Shown here: positions 45,548-56,077 of the stretch, in pieces
Layout: every line of letters begins with the position of its first letter
How positions within the stretch are numbered: the first letter of the stretch is position 1
DNA from: Paracamarosporium sp. OC-R06-R3
Taxonomy: Eukaryota; Ascomycota; Dothideomycetes; Pleosporales; Didymosphaeriaceae
Assembly (NCBI GenBank): GCA_019828545.1
Contig: JACVRA010000259.1
Coordinates: forward strand, 1 to 64,000
Length of the DNA stretch: 64,000 nucleotides
Reading direction: 5' to 3'
The notes under the pieces: generated by a model
What the model saw: only the letters and a program-made list of their open reading frames with translations
Databases searched by the model: none
What the model was told of the DNA's origin: nothing
Program-made: the position numbers and the translations under genes

Positions 45548-46441
45548 TCAATTCGTTCTTCTAGGCCATATCACCATTTCTTGTCCCGGTCCGCTCCAGT
45601 CACGATCAGGCTTGGCCTGGAGAATAAGATCTCGGATGACCTGTGCCATTCTGCGTCTCTTGGGTACCGTAAAATCTTGAAACCCGTATGGCTCGTCACG
45701 ATCAGCATTTGTGACTAACACAGTTGTGCGATCCGGACGAAGCCGAAGTTGCTGGAATTCTCGTATGATATCTGGAAGGTACAAACATTCATCTGGCGGG
45801 AACTCCAAGTTCTCTACAGTAGTGATATCCCATTGAGACGTTCCGAAGAAACAACGGAGGATCAGATGCAAACCGACCAGGGAGGTGAATTTTTCCATAA
45901 CACCTGACCCGAGTGCTCTTTCCCAACTTCTTTCAAATTTATCTTTTTCAGTGAGTGGATGTCTACTGAAAAAATCCATACCGGGGCTGATCAGGCAAAT
46001 CTGTCGGATCTGGTCCAATCGAGCCCCCGAGAAGTGAACAAATTGTTGGAAGTCGCCAGAAGCCGTAAAAGCAAAAGTAACTGTCTTCCAAGCGCAATCT
46101 GAGGCTTCGGTCCAGAGCTGTTTACATACTGGTGGAACTAAGTAGTGGAATGGTCTCGGAGTTGCTTGTTGATCGCATCTATGATAGCCAGGTGCTCCAT
46201 GATCAGGATCCATGTCGCTGTGCCAATGATTGGCATCTGCATCTTGGAGGCTCAACTCGTAGATCTCATAGTCCGATCGTTTCTCGAGGCATGGGTCATA
46301 AGAAACACCCCACTTCGAAGCCTGAAGCCTTCGCCGGTGCGGTAGCCAGTCAATCTTTCCACGAAGAGCCCTTGGATGGACGGTACGATAACCGAAGGCC
46401 AATTCCCAAATGCGGTTTCTTAGTTCTCCTGGTAATGCCAA
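45548..46441 (-). CDS. F-box-like / DUF7730-type protein, 5' end unresolved
   Basis: The open frame encodes 297 residues and begins with LALPGELRNRIWELA, the start motif of fungal F-box-like (2EXR/DUF7730) proteins, which normally stands a few residues after the initiator Met. FHYLVPPVCKQLWTEA and the tail FTVPKRRRMAQVIRDLI agree with this family. There is no ATG in frame before the motif: a TGA lies upstream at about 46476, and I could not find an upstream exon in the correct phase. Either a short first exon with an unusual splice site exists or the 5' end is broken. Members are often species-specific and expanded, without known function. Confidence 0.6.
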   Translation of the reverse strand: MALPGELRNRIWELAFGYRTVHPRALRGKIDWLPHRRRLQASKWGVSYDPCLEKRSDYEIYELSLQDADANHWHSDMDPDHGAPGYHRCDQQATPRPFHYLVPPVCKQLWTEASDCAWKTVTFAFTASGDFQQFVHFSGARLDQIRQICLISPGMDFFSRHPLTEKDKFERSWERALGSGVMEKFTSLVGLHLILRCFFGTSQWDITTVENLEFPPDECLYLPDIIREFQQLRLRPDRTTVLVTNADRDEPYGFQDFTVPKRRRMAQVIRDLILQAKPDRDWSGPGQEMVIWPRRTN

Positions 46442-47051
46442 AAGGGCGGATTCTCTAGCATTGCGATGTGTGCTTCAACAATTAGTTATAATCTGAATCA
46501 GAAGCTACTATCATACATAGCTGCAAGGTCGATAGTATTTATAAAGTTGATAGCTCGGTGTTTCTCACTTCTCATTGGATTAGTCCTATATTTTCCGTCA
46601 CTCATTGCGATTATCTACTTTGAGAAGTGGAATGCGTACGTGCTATCGCTAGAATCAGGCATTTGTCTTTGTACGTTTTGCGGCGACTGTCTTCCAGTCA
46701 CCGAGTATGTTGCGTTCAAATCCCGTATTTGTAGTGAAATCGAATATCTGATGAATTCGATGTACCTCGATAGAATCTCGGTGTTCGTTGTGGAGAGGCA
46801 AGAGTGCCAAGACGCTAGCAACACGTGACGTTGACAGTTATATTTGGGCAGGTGTACAAAACGGTCCGTAAACGTGTCAAGCCGCACAAATCTGCATTTG
46901 CGTTACAGTTGGATTTTTTGAAAAAGCTAGAACCGCGACACTGTTCAATACGGCGAATCTAGCTGATTTCGGCCCGCCTCCGCAACCTAAACGCGGCTCT
47001 TTCCCACGGCTTGGGTTGCGTCAACCTTAATTGCATCAGTTTCGGACAATA
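46442..47051. other. Region between F-box-like and Nudix genes
   Basis: Divergent upstream region of about 600 bp. If the F-box-like gene has a first exon, it lies here, but none fits. No other gene is seen. Confidence 0.45.
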
Positions 47052-48081
47052 ATGGCGAAGCCAGCTTACCTTGATCTTCTGAAGGCCGTCGACAGGCAAG
47101 TTCACGCATGTTTTTTCACTACAACAACAATAGCATACTAATGAAAGTAGTTTTCCACACATTGACCTATCTAGGGCGCCCTACAACGAAGATGACAGTT
47201 CTTCGTTTTACCAACTTCTTCTCCCTGATGACCCTCGACCCCATGGCTATATTCACCCATCGGTAGTGCGAAGGCTTTCATGGACCGCTGCGTTTCAGGT
47301 GAACCACAACATTCCAAAGACAGTGCAGCTATTGGATGAGTCAGATGGGAAAGACACTGCGGCAGCGTGCAGCCGCGCTTTTTACGAAGTGATAGAAAAA
47401 GCTGTCGAAAACAAAACCTTCCCTTTCCTCACCACCATGCAATGGGAAAATTATAGAATCGTGGGTGCCAAATATCCAACCGTGCAGATGCTACGCAGTG
47501 CTGCGCGTCTATTTGGGATCTGCTGTCGAGGTGCACACATGACTGCATACGTACGAACCCAGGAGGGAATTAAAATCTGGGTTGGGCGAAGAAGCGCTCA
47601 TCTCATCACCTACCCGGGCATGTTGGACACGACCATCGCGGGTGGGGTGCGGGCAGAAGAATCACCATTCGAGTGCATTGTCCACGAGGCTGCCGAGGAA
47701 GCGTCTATACCGGCCGACTTCGTTCGCGCAAACGCCAAAGCTTGTGGCGCGATCACGTATGTCGCGAAGAGTAGCGCTGCTGATGGAGGCAATTCCAGTC
47801 TGCTGATTCCAGTCTGCCTCTACAATTACGATATCGAGCTACCTGAACACATTGTACCCCAGCCTCAGGACGATGAGGTAGAAGAATTCTATTTGTGGGA
47901 CCTAGAGCAAGTGAAGAAGGCCATGATGAATCGGGAGTTCAAGACGAATTGTGCGGCTGTCATGATCGACTTCTTCATCCGACATGGGATCATTACGGAC
48001 GAGAACGAGAAAGACTACCTTGAGATCGTGACGCGTCTACACCGTGTACTGCCTGTGCCTACTTCATCCTCAACGCATTGA
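47052..48081 (+). CDS. Nudix hydrolase with N-terminal DUF4743 (Tnr3-like)
   Basis: Two exons, 47052..47095 and 47175..48081, give 316 residues. The intron uses a GC-AG pair (AG|GCAAGT donor, CTAG acceptor). A GT donor would put the second exon in the wrong frame, and the join reads MAKPAYLDLLKAVDRAPYNE as in relatives. Residues 1-120 are DUF4743 (LLLPDDPRPHGYIHPSVV). The Nudix box follows GMLDTTIAGG: the Gly, the first Glu and the HEAAEE core are present, with His in place of the usual Arg, and Ser in place of the last Gly as is normal for this branch. These enzymes resemble the Nudix part of fission-yeast Tnr3, linked to damaged thiamine-pyrophosphate forms; activity here is inferred. Confidence 0.88.
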
Positions 48082-48326
48082 AACGTCGGTACAAGAGCTA
48101 CGCGACAATCTTTCCCATTTTCTTGAGCACTGATCAATATACTTCAAATTTTTGCGAGAAGCAGTGCGGTCGAGACGGATGCAACACGATACCCATGCGA
48201 AGCTATGCAGTTACCTTACTGCACATATAGTGTGATCGTTGATTTAATGTCTGTTGTATTAGTTCTACACTGCATCTCCTTGGACAATATTCATCTCGTT
48301 TAGACTATATATTTGCATGCTACTTC

Positions 48327-49336
48327 CTAGATAGAGTACTTCAAGAATCTTTCTAGTTCACCAGTCCAGGTTCTGACCGGATCGCTTAATGCCAATCCAA
48401 GTCCATGTCCTCCATCAGGCAAAATCAGCGTCTGAACGGGTCGCTTATGGCTCGCCATCGCACTAGCGAAGAAAAGCGTGTTCTGGATGGGGACAGATCC
48501 ATCATTGGCAGTGTGGAACAGGAACACTGGTGGAGTAGAGTTGGACACTCGGTTCTCTGCTGACAACTGCCACTGAAGCTCAGGTGAAGCATTGCTCCCG
48601 ATGAGGTTCGTTCGTGACCCGTTATGTGTGTATTTCGGGTCTAGAGTAATAACAGGGTCTAAAGGCGGGGCACAAAGTCAGTGTAATGTTCTAAAACCAA
48701 AGGAGTGGGTGAAAGTAGGTGTTTTAGGCAGCTGTCAATGTCTGAAATTTCAGACACAAATGGAAAGTCTGAGAGTTTCCGGACAATTGCCAGCACCAGC
48801 ACCCATTTTGCACCCTGTCATTGCTTACATGCGAGGATGCCAAAGTCAAGGTCTGCAGAAGAGTTTGTTACGGTAGTTGCAGCTAGGTGGCCCCCTGCTG
48901 AGAAACCCCAGATACCCAACTTCGATACGGAATGCTTTGCTCGAATCTGCTTAACCGCTTCCAAAGCTTGGTCCTGAGGTAGTGGGTAGAGGGGCGTTGT
49001 TGAGGTATTCGCCGTGGCATAGTCTAAAATCCAGGCATCGTACCCGCGCTGGTTCAGCCAGGCGGCCGGTTGATAACCTTCCTTCTCCATAGACGTGTAC
49101 GAGTAGCCACCGCCTGGCAAGACGAGTACGCCGACGCCATTTGGATCGGTTGCAGGGTGATATGTTAGAATGGTGCTGTTCACCCTGGAATATGGTCAGT
49201 AGACTTCTCAAATATGAACATCAAGATCAGCATACGATTGGCGTCTCGACACAGGAAAGGGCTGGCTCTGTTCGTCCATTGCTTGGATGCAAGATACCGC
49301 AGGTACTATGCCAAGCAACAACACGAGGACCTTCAT
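48327..49336 (-). CDS. Secreted alpha/beta-hydrolase (acetyl-esterase type)
   Basis: Three exons, 49336..49236, 49184..48829 and 48658..48327 (introns 51 and 170 bp), give 262 residues. A signal peptide (VLVLLLGIVPAVSCIQA) predicts secretion. The hydrolase fold shows VLVLPGGGYSYTS with the GGG oxyanion region, GIWGFSAGGHLAA with the nucleophile Ser in GFSAGGH, then HTANDGSVP (Asp) and GGHGLG (His). The best general match is to short-chain acyl or acetyl esterases like those acting on plant polysaccharides; the substrate is not proven. The last intron is long for this genome and holds an 18-bp perfect palindrome. Confidence 0.82.
48739..48756. repeat. 18-bp perfect palindrome in an intron
   Basis: TGTCTGAAATTTCAGACA equals its own reverse complement. 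It lies inside the 170-bp second intron of the esterase gene. It could form a hairpin in the transcript or be a protein site; it may also be chance. Confidence 0.6.
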
Positions 49337-50050
49337 GGTTTTTATTGGGCTCAACATTCCTAAGATATAAGGCGGCCCGACACCAAACAACATTTGAGAA
49401 CAGCTTCAACTTGCTCTCTGCCCAAATTGCCATCTTGGGGCTGGTACATTTTATAGTGCCGCCATGTGTTCTCGGGCAAATGGCCGATCTCCAGTTGTAT
49501 GCCTTAGCGCTTGTAATGATTGGAGGAATCGCGCGTCTGGCAGCTCCCTCAAGCGGCTCGGTGCATCTTACTCCAGCTACTCCGCACCGTGAGGTACTTT
49601 AGCCTGGTTGGCGGTGGATGATGCCAGGCATTATTAGTTTGCATGAGAGTGCAGGGTTTTTCTCAAAGGTAGACTAAGACTCCACAGGCAAGTAACTTCA
49701 GTCCCCTAGAGCTTCCTGATGAGTATGAGAAGCATGATAGTGTTTAATGCATCTTTATAAGTGATCACGTCTCCATAATGCGAGTGAACGATCAGACGAT
49801 GCGCGCAACGTGTCACGCAGACTCCTTCAGCCACAACTGCGCCACAGCAGTGACACAGATTTTTCGTCACATTGGAACAGAGCCTTCGGGCTAGTCCAAC
49901 GATTACACCACACCGGCTCACTGAGTCAACTGCAACACAAACACGCAGACAACGGCATGGACCGATAACGACTGTTGGATAACGCCATCGAATTTAGGCA
50001 GATTCTGGGAATATCTTCAAGTTGTTCCTAGCGCGCGGCTAGCTATCGAT
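49337..50050. other. Divergent upstream region of the esterase and CinY-like genes
   Basis: About 700 bp between two genes transcribed away from each other. No gene or strong site is seen. Confidence 0.45.
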
Positions 50051-52204
50051 ATGAAAAGGCGACGCTCCCGCACCTCACTTGTGCCCCTCGTACTGAGTTG
50101 TGTCCTGTGGAGTATTCCAAGTTCAGGTTTCGGGACTATAAACGAGCCTGAGGTGGTCGGCCAACACTGCGAACATGAGCGGATGACCAGGGCCGCGTTC
50201 GCTTGCCCGCCCGGCGTCACGATATCAGACGGTCGATGCTTCGAAGAGCTGAGCCTTCATCAACTGGCAGGAAGATCGGGACCTGATGGCCACGTTGGGT
50301 GGGGCACGAATGGAGCGGTCGGAGCCCCTGACTTGTTAGACCCGACGCCAGAAGGTCCAGAAGCTCATTGTGACAATGCCGATTTCTTCGACGCAGAAGC
50401 ATATGGGCTGGGCGTTGCGTATCCTCGCACGCGTGAAGAGGCTACAGCGGAATTACAGATATGCACAAATCATCTACGTCTGAGGTTTCTAGAAGGTGTG
50501 GAGGCCGCGGATAAGATTGTTGACAAGGATGCACGGATTGTTACACCTGAAGTTGATATCTCGGGTAGTGACTGTCGCTTTTCGTTCCCGGAGCTTCAAA
50601 TGCACTGGTTTTCTAGAGGAAAGTGTTCCGCCATCGAGGGATTTGGCCGAGCTTTGCACGGCATTCAAGACTTCTATGCGCATAGTAATTGGGCCGACCA
50701 AGCAAAGCCACCATATGGGTTGAGTAACCCACCAGGTCTTAAGCTCGACAAAAGTCCCGCATTCCTTGATCTACGCGCTGAAAACAACATTACTGACCAG
50801 GTACCTCATGACCTTTCTACAGGCTGTTTCGGTGGCATCATGACCGACGGTCCAGAAGGCAAGGCGGGACATCCTTTTGAGCCTGGTTCACTTGACTGCA
50901 CAGGGCGCGTCACCCACCACACGCTCAACAAAGATAACGGAATAATCGACCGGGTTAGTGGGAAAACCACAAAACCCGGCCCCAACACACCACGAAGCGA
51001 CACACCTGGTAATTTTGAGCGAGCAGTCAGTGCAGCCATCAAGGATTCTAGGCGGCAGTGGAGGTACTTTCGTGAACAGATTCGCAGGACGTATGGAAAA
51101 GAAAGGGGCAACATCATCATCTGTGCGCTGATTCGCGATGATCCAACCCAAGACTGCTATGGACGGAGAGTCGCTATCTTACAAGATGCGCTTAGAAACA
51201 CCAGCAGGATCGCAGAGATGCAGATACCCATTCAGGCCTGGCTCTTGCAGGAGATCGAAGGGACCGCCCACGATGAGGGGCCCGGAGAAGGCTTGACAGC
51301 TCAAAACTCCACAAAGAGCAGAGGCTCGAGTGAAGAACTGGAAGATGAAGAGAACGAAGAAAAAGGCCGCATTGCCAAGCATTTGCATCCTCATGAAGGC
51401 CTCGATGTTGGTGTTGCATTCAAAGCCCTTCGTTATAACTCTAATGCCCTACCTACCAACAAGACTGCCATTATAGCGCTGACCAGGACACGAAACCTAC
51501 ACCTCGACGAGCAAATCGCCCACGTATGGCATGCAGGCGATGAAGGTATTCGCGTCCATTTGGGTCTTCTTCCACCGCCGCGCTCGCCGTCAGATGCGCC
51601 AGAGACAACTGATGAAGACGCGGCCATGAGCAAAGCAAAAGAAGAAGACCTCATCACAGGAGTGCTCCGCACAGGTGGGACCTACAGCATCCTCCACAAC
51701 GAAGACGCAGTATCAAGTTTCCTAGACCACGTTGTCTCGCGTGGTCTCACGCAGTACGACAACGCTAGAGACACAGCTACGTTGCTCCCCGCTGGCCTTT
51801 CCGTCAGCGATTATGTTACTCCCGAGTCCGAGCCCCGGCGCTTCTCCTTTGACGCATCCGAACTGGAGAATGCCATCATCTCAGTCTCCCCTATAACGCC
51901 CAAGTTATCGCTTCACGTGTCCATGCGACATGTTCGAAGGAACGCGGTAGTCCGGGAGCTCGACATCGGGCTAGACGGCAACGCCACGTTCAGAGCTGAG
52001 CTGGGTATCGGAGATGTACCTCGTACTGATGCGTGGTTTGAGCTTGAGGTCGCGCATGTGGAAGGGGGCGGGCTGGTCGGTAGCGGCTTGTTCGAGGTCA
52101 GTATCGAGACGGAGAACGTGGAGTCTTATCGCTCTTCTAAAGCGCAACATGAGGCTGTTGCGGCTGAGAAGACGAGCGATGGTTCCAACCACGATGAGCT
52201 ATAG
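50051..52204 (+). CDS. Secreted CinY-like protein (zinc-dependent phospholipase C / HET-C-like fold, tentative)
   Basis: One uninterrupted 717-residue frame begins at an ATG followed by a basic signal peptide (RRRSRTSLVPLVLSCVLW). Residues about 38-350 carry CEHERMTRAAFACP, HCDNADFFD, IEGFGRALHGIQDFYAHSNW (His203, Asp207 and His211), GCFGGI and RVTHHTLNKDNGIID. From memory this set is that of the CinY proteins of Streptomyces, whose HxxxDFYxHSNW motif is shared with Het-C and with zinc-dependent phospholipase C-like folds. That would make a secreted metal-dependent enzyme, but activity is unproven. The second half has a Glu-rich linker and an unassigned beta-rich region. Lack of introns in such a long gene, among neighbours that mostly have them, fits transfer from bacteria. 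The start is well supported by the signal peptide. Confidence 0.7.
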   Translation: MKRRRSRTSLVPLVLSCVLWSIPSSGFGTINEPEVVGQHCEHERMTRAAFACPPGVTISDGRCFEELSLHQLAGRSGPDGHVGWGTNGAVGAPDLLDPTPEGPEAHCDNADFFDAEAYGLGVAYPRTREEATAELQICTNHLRLRFLEGVEAADKIVDKDARIVTPEVDISGSDCRFSFPELQMHWFSRGKCSAIEGFGRALHGIQDFYAHSNWADQAKPPYGLSNPPGLKLDKSPAFLDLRAENNITDQVPHDLSTGCFGGIMTDGPEGKAGHPFEPGSLDCTGRVTHHTLNKDNGIIDRVSGKTTKPGPNTPRSDTPGNFERAVSAAIKDSRRQWRYFREQIRRTYGKERGNIIICALIRDDPTQDCYGRRVAILQDALRNTSRIAEMQIPIQAWLLQEIEGTAHDEGPGEGLTAQNSTKSRGSSEELEDEENEEKGRIAKHLHPHEGLDVGVAFKALRYNSNALPTNKTAIIALTRTRNLHLDEQIAHVWHAGDEGIRVHLGLLPPPRSPSDAPETTDEDAAMSKAKEEDLITGVLRTGGTYSILHNEDAVSSFLDHVVSRGLTQYDNARDTATLLPAGLSVSDYVTPESEPRRFSFDASELENAIISVSPITPKLSLHVSMRHVRRNAVVRELDIGLDGNATFRAELGIGDVPRTDAWFELEVAHVEGGGLVGSGLFEVSIETENVESYRSSKAQHEAVAAEKTSDGSNHDEL

Positions 52205-52389
52205 AGTGTTTAGAAATCTAGAGTAGATGTTGCTAATGGGCTGTTACGAGATAGAGCGAGCGCTTCGCTTAGAGTTACAACATTTGTTTCTTCATTGTTT
52301 CGTTTGGCGCTTTGTAAAAGGGTGTTCGATACAGACATGGGGTAGAATATTTACATGATAATGAATTTGAATTTTTCCGTCGCGTGCCG

Positions 52390-53566
52390 CTATTCCGTGC
52401 ATTGGAAGTCGCCTTCAGGGTGGAAGTTGCAGCTGCTGTTGGTTCCTCCACTGATGCTGATGTTGTTGAAGGTGAAATCCGAGCACGATCCGTCGCCGCA
52501 CAGAATGTAATACTCCTTCGCCTTGCCCGTTACTGTTCCGTGAATGTTCTCCATCGTGATGTTCTTGATAATCACACCGTTGGTCGGTTCGCCCGTTGGT
52601 CCACCGTTAAGGTAATCTTGCTGGATATCAATACCATACGTAGAGATGTTCTGCAGTTCGATGTTGCGATAAGTAATGCCGGCGATGTATCCAGTAGTTT
52701 CGGAGTTCGTCTTGATACGCGCGCCGTTCTGGTTGTTGAGCACCTTGCTGTCTTCGAAGAGGATGTTGGTGACGTTGTTGTTCGACTTGCCACCTACGCT
52801 GCCGATACTGAGGCCGTGGCCGCCATCACAGTACATATTTCGCACAGTGATTTGATCGCCTGATGTAACAGCCACACAATCGTCCTGGTTGCGGACCCAT
52901 GAATCTCTCAAAGTGAGGTTCGTGCATGAGGAGATATCGAAACCATCAGAATTGTGCGCCGCTGCCAGACCATCCGAACGGTTATTCGGCGCATCGCCAG
53001 CAGTGTTGTTAAGCGTAATGTTGTAGATGCTGAGACCGTTGCAGTTGGAGATGGAGAAACAGTGCACCGGCCAGTTCTGGATGTATAAATCCTTAATCGT
53101 GGAAGCGCCGTTCGCCTTGCTGACGGTGATGAAGTGGTTTGGTTTGGAAATTCCGCCGTTGGAACCTAAACCGTCCCACCATGCTTGACCGTTTCCGTCA
53201 ATCACTGCGTCCGGTTCGGCGGTAATGGTGATGTCTGTGCCGGCCACCTTGATGAGGTCGATGTTGCCATCATAGTACTCGAAGGTCGTTTTGCCGGCAA
53301 AAGTCACAGTGGTCCCAGTCTTTAGCTTAGTCAAATCGAGTGTTTGGCCGCCGGGAACAAGGATATTCGAAAGCGTAATGGCGGTGCAAGATGATACTGC
53401 GGCGGGTACATCTGCATACTTTGTTACGGTACAAGAGCTGTTTGCCGCTGCGGCTGTGGGGCCCGCGAACGTAGCTATGGCAGCTGCTGTCAAGACTATC
53501 ACAAGATTAGCTTAATAGGAGCAAGCAATAGAATAGGCTTGACTTACCTTGAGACCTCATTTTCAT
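52390..53566 (-). CDS. Endopolygalacturonase (GH28), secreted
   Basis: Two exons, 53566..53548 and 53495..52390 (52-bp intron), give 374 residues, the usual length for a fungal endo-PG. The 19-nt first exon supplies the start Met, and the signal peptide spans the join (VLTAAAIATFAGPTAAAA). All four GH28 signatures are present in order: NSDGFD, QDDCVAV, GGHGLSIGS and ARIKT, so the three catalytic Asp and the binding His, Arg and Lys are intact. The enzyme hydrolyses alpha-1,4 links in polygalacturonan outside the cell, releasing galacturonate oligomers from plant pectin. Six or more Cys fit the usual disulfides. It converges on the CinY-like gene. Confidence 0.94.
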
Positions 53567-54346
53567 TGGAAGACCAAGCAATCAAGAGGCTTGTACGACG
53601 ACCAAGACTCTGGGCAGACCCATCTTTAAATGTTTTCGAGTAATTGGTAGTCCCCAGATTAATTGGTCCTGATCGTCGTTTAGCATGCTTCGAATATGGG
53701 GGTATATTGTGGCTAGTGAGTGGTGGCAAGCCGGGACGTTTCATTCTTCCACGAATCAGCTGCTGGTTGCGATCATAACGACCTAACAAATTTAGGTTCT
53801 CATGAATCATTGTAGATAAGTGCCGCGTAATAGAACTATTGTGAGAAGCATGGAGAATTAGACAACAAAAAGCGAGCCGTCAGGCACGTTATGTTGGCTT
53901 GATCGAACCATTCCTTTCCCGTAGCTTGGACGCGCTGTTCCCCACTTAGCGCGTCTCGAACAACGGGCACCCTTTCCATCTCCACATCCGCAATGTACCC
54001 GCACTTCCAAGTCCCTTGACGGACACATATTGCAGATGATACTTATCGGTCGTCTGTCTACATTGGTAAAATGCTAGCTCCGTATTGACCAGTACTCACG
54101 TTTAACAAAATATCGCCGACTTCTGACACGCTGATGGTGTAATATATTATCGCGAGCTCTCTACCAGTCAGATAGGCAAGAAGAGCTGTATTTCTTCCAC
54201 TTGAACTTCTCTTGCACTTCCTTGATCATAGGTATCACGAGTATCGCGAGACATCAATATGGGGGTCAATCAGATGGTAGCGTCATTACAATTGTATGAG
54301 ACTTAGTGATAAGGAACCAGAGCCTTTTATACCCTGATACTTGTTC
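53567..54346. other. Promoter of the endopolygalacturonase and 3' flank of the SDR gene
   Basis: No coding signal. Both adjoining genes are on the minus strand, so most of this 780-bp stretch is the polygalacturonase promoter. Confidence 0.45.
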
Positions 54347-55469
54347 TCAAGCGTAATGTACCACCTGCTCCTCAGTCCAATCCCAAAACTTCTTCGCATT
54401 GCCTAAAAGCAGTCAGTATGACCCACCAAATGTTTCTAACGATACATACCATTGCCATCCTCTGCCTCGCTTTTCGTCGCGGCCTCAAGATCCTTTCTCA
54501 CCGTGCCAAACCGTCCCCACGGCCATACTAAGGAACCATATTAGCATGTTCACGATCAAAGCCCTAACAATATCATCTTACTGAAGCTCCCCGTCTTCTC
54601 CATGGTGATCTCCGGACTCAGCCCGGCAAACAGCAAGCTATACCCTCCCAGATACACAGGATGAACAATGAAGCCCAATATCCACTGTACGAATCTCGTA
54701 TGTTCCCTCGCCAGCTCACTGTTCAGATTTCCCGGATTAACAGGCACACTGACGATGCCATCAGCCTTGGTCAACTTCGCATACTCCACGGCATGAAGCC
54801 AGGTTGCCGTCTTGCTTAAGGCGTAGCGCGTCATGCCTGGCATCTTCTTATGATAGTCGAGATTATCTAGTGGAAGACCGACGTTCTTTTCGCCTGCGAG
54901 ATCGATGTTCGAGGATACCCAGACGACGCGGACGGTGTTTGGCGGTTCAATCTGTGCGGTAGATTGCAAAATCGGAGTCAACAACTTCGTTAGTAGAAAC
55001 GTGCCTACGTTGTTGACGCCCAGGTTCATCTCGTGGCCTTGGACCGTTTTGTCTGGTACGTCCGGTACGGACATGATGCCTGCATTGTTGAAGAGGATGT
55101 TTAGCTTCGACTCTTTGGAAAGAAATTCTTCTACTGTCGATTTAATCGTAGTGAGATCGGCGAGGTCGAGGCGAAGGAAGATGAGGCTGCCTTTGGAAGC
55201 TGTGTACAGAGCTTGTATATCGGCAATGGCTTTCTTCGCTTTTTCCTCGGAACGTGCGGCGATGTATACTTTTGCGTTGGCAGAGTAAAGCATGCGTGCG
55301 AGTTCTTTGCCGATGCCAGTGTTTGATCCGGTGACGATAAATACCTGTGATGTGTTAAGAAATGAGTACATTGAGAAATGTGTCGCCTTACCTTTCCGAA
55401 GAGATCTGGTAGGTTCTTCTCCGTGAACTGTGGTTTTGGAGGGAAAAACTGTGTCCAGGTATTTCCCAT
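54347..55469 (-). CDS. Short-chain dehydrogenase/reductase (SDR)
   Basis: Four exons, 55469..55392, 55344..54582, 54527..54450 and 54402..54347 (introns 47, 54 and 47 bp), give 324 residues. The cofactor-binding TGSNTGIGKELA and ARSEEKA motifs (the latter suggests NADP), the NNAGIM motif, the catalytic Ser region VVWVSSN and the active-site YALSK are all present. The start MGNTWTQFFPPKP and end FWDWTEEQVVHYA agree with the fungal retinol-dehydrogenase-like SDR group, which works on unknown alcohols or ketones. The last two exons are short but phase-correct and complete the typical C-terminus. Confidence 0.9.
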
Positions 55470-56077
55470 CTTGCGAGTGTGTTGCGTCGAAAGGCCTTTG
55501 TACCAACTCGCCGAGCAGATATAGTGTAAATAGTCAGTCAGGTTTGGCGCAGAAGCTGGACGCAAACAACAGTATAAATATAAATTCAAATATACGTCAA
55601 CACCCAAATTCCAAGTCAGCACTTAACTCCGTTCCTGCGCGCTTGCTTGTGATCCAGGAGGATCGATAGGCCTGTTCGGATTTGCCGGATGCTGATTGGT
55701 CGGGCTCTCGTCACCCTCAGCTGGTAGTAGTAGTTTCCGAGCTTCCGAAAACCTATTCGGAATCTCGAACTAAGAGCTGAAACCTGTTCTAAAGGGATCG
55801 CTCGGAGTCGCTTGATCTCTATTGGCCAACCTAGCCAACCTCCGAAGGACAAGACACAATAGAGGACGAAATAAATCGGAGTATTGTTTTACTACGCTGA
55901 GTTACTTCAGAATGTGCGTTAAGAGGCCATTTGTGTAGATTATGCTGCATGAGTATATATACACCTCAGAATAGTGCCAAGATATTTATTCGTTCCTTCC
56001 CTCAATGTGACATTGAGTTAAGCTCTGTATATATCGCATCGATTTATTGTTTTCACTATATCGTATTGATTATCTCC
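55470..56077. other. Intergenic region, no gene seen
   Basis: Promoter of the SDR gene and 3' flank of the C2H2 gene. Nothing else is recognisable. Confidence 0.45.
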
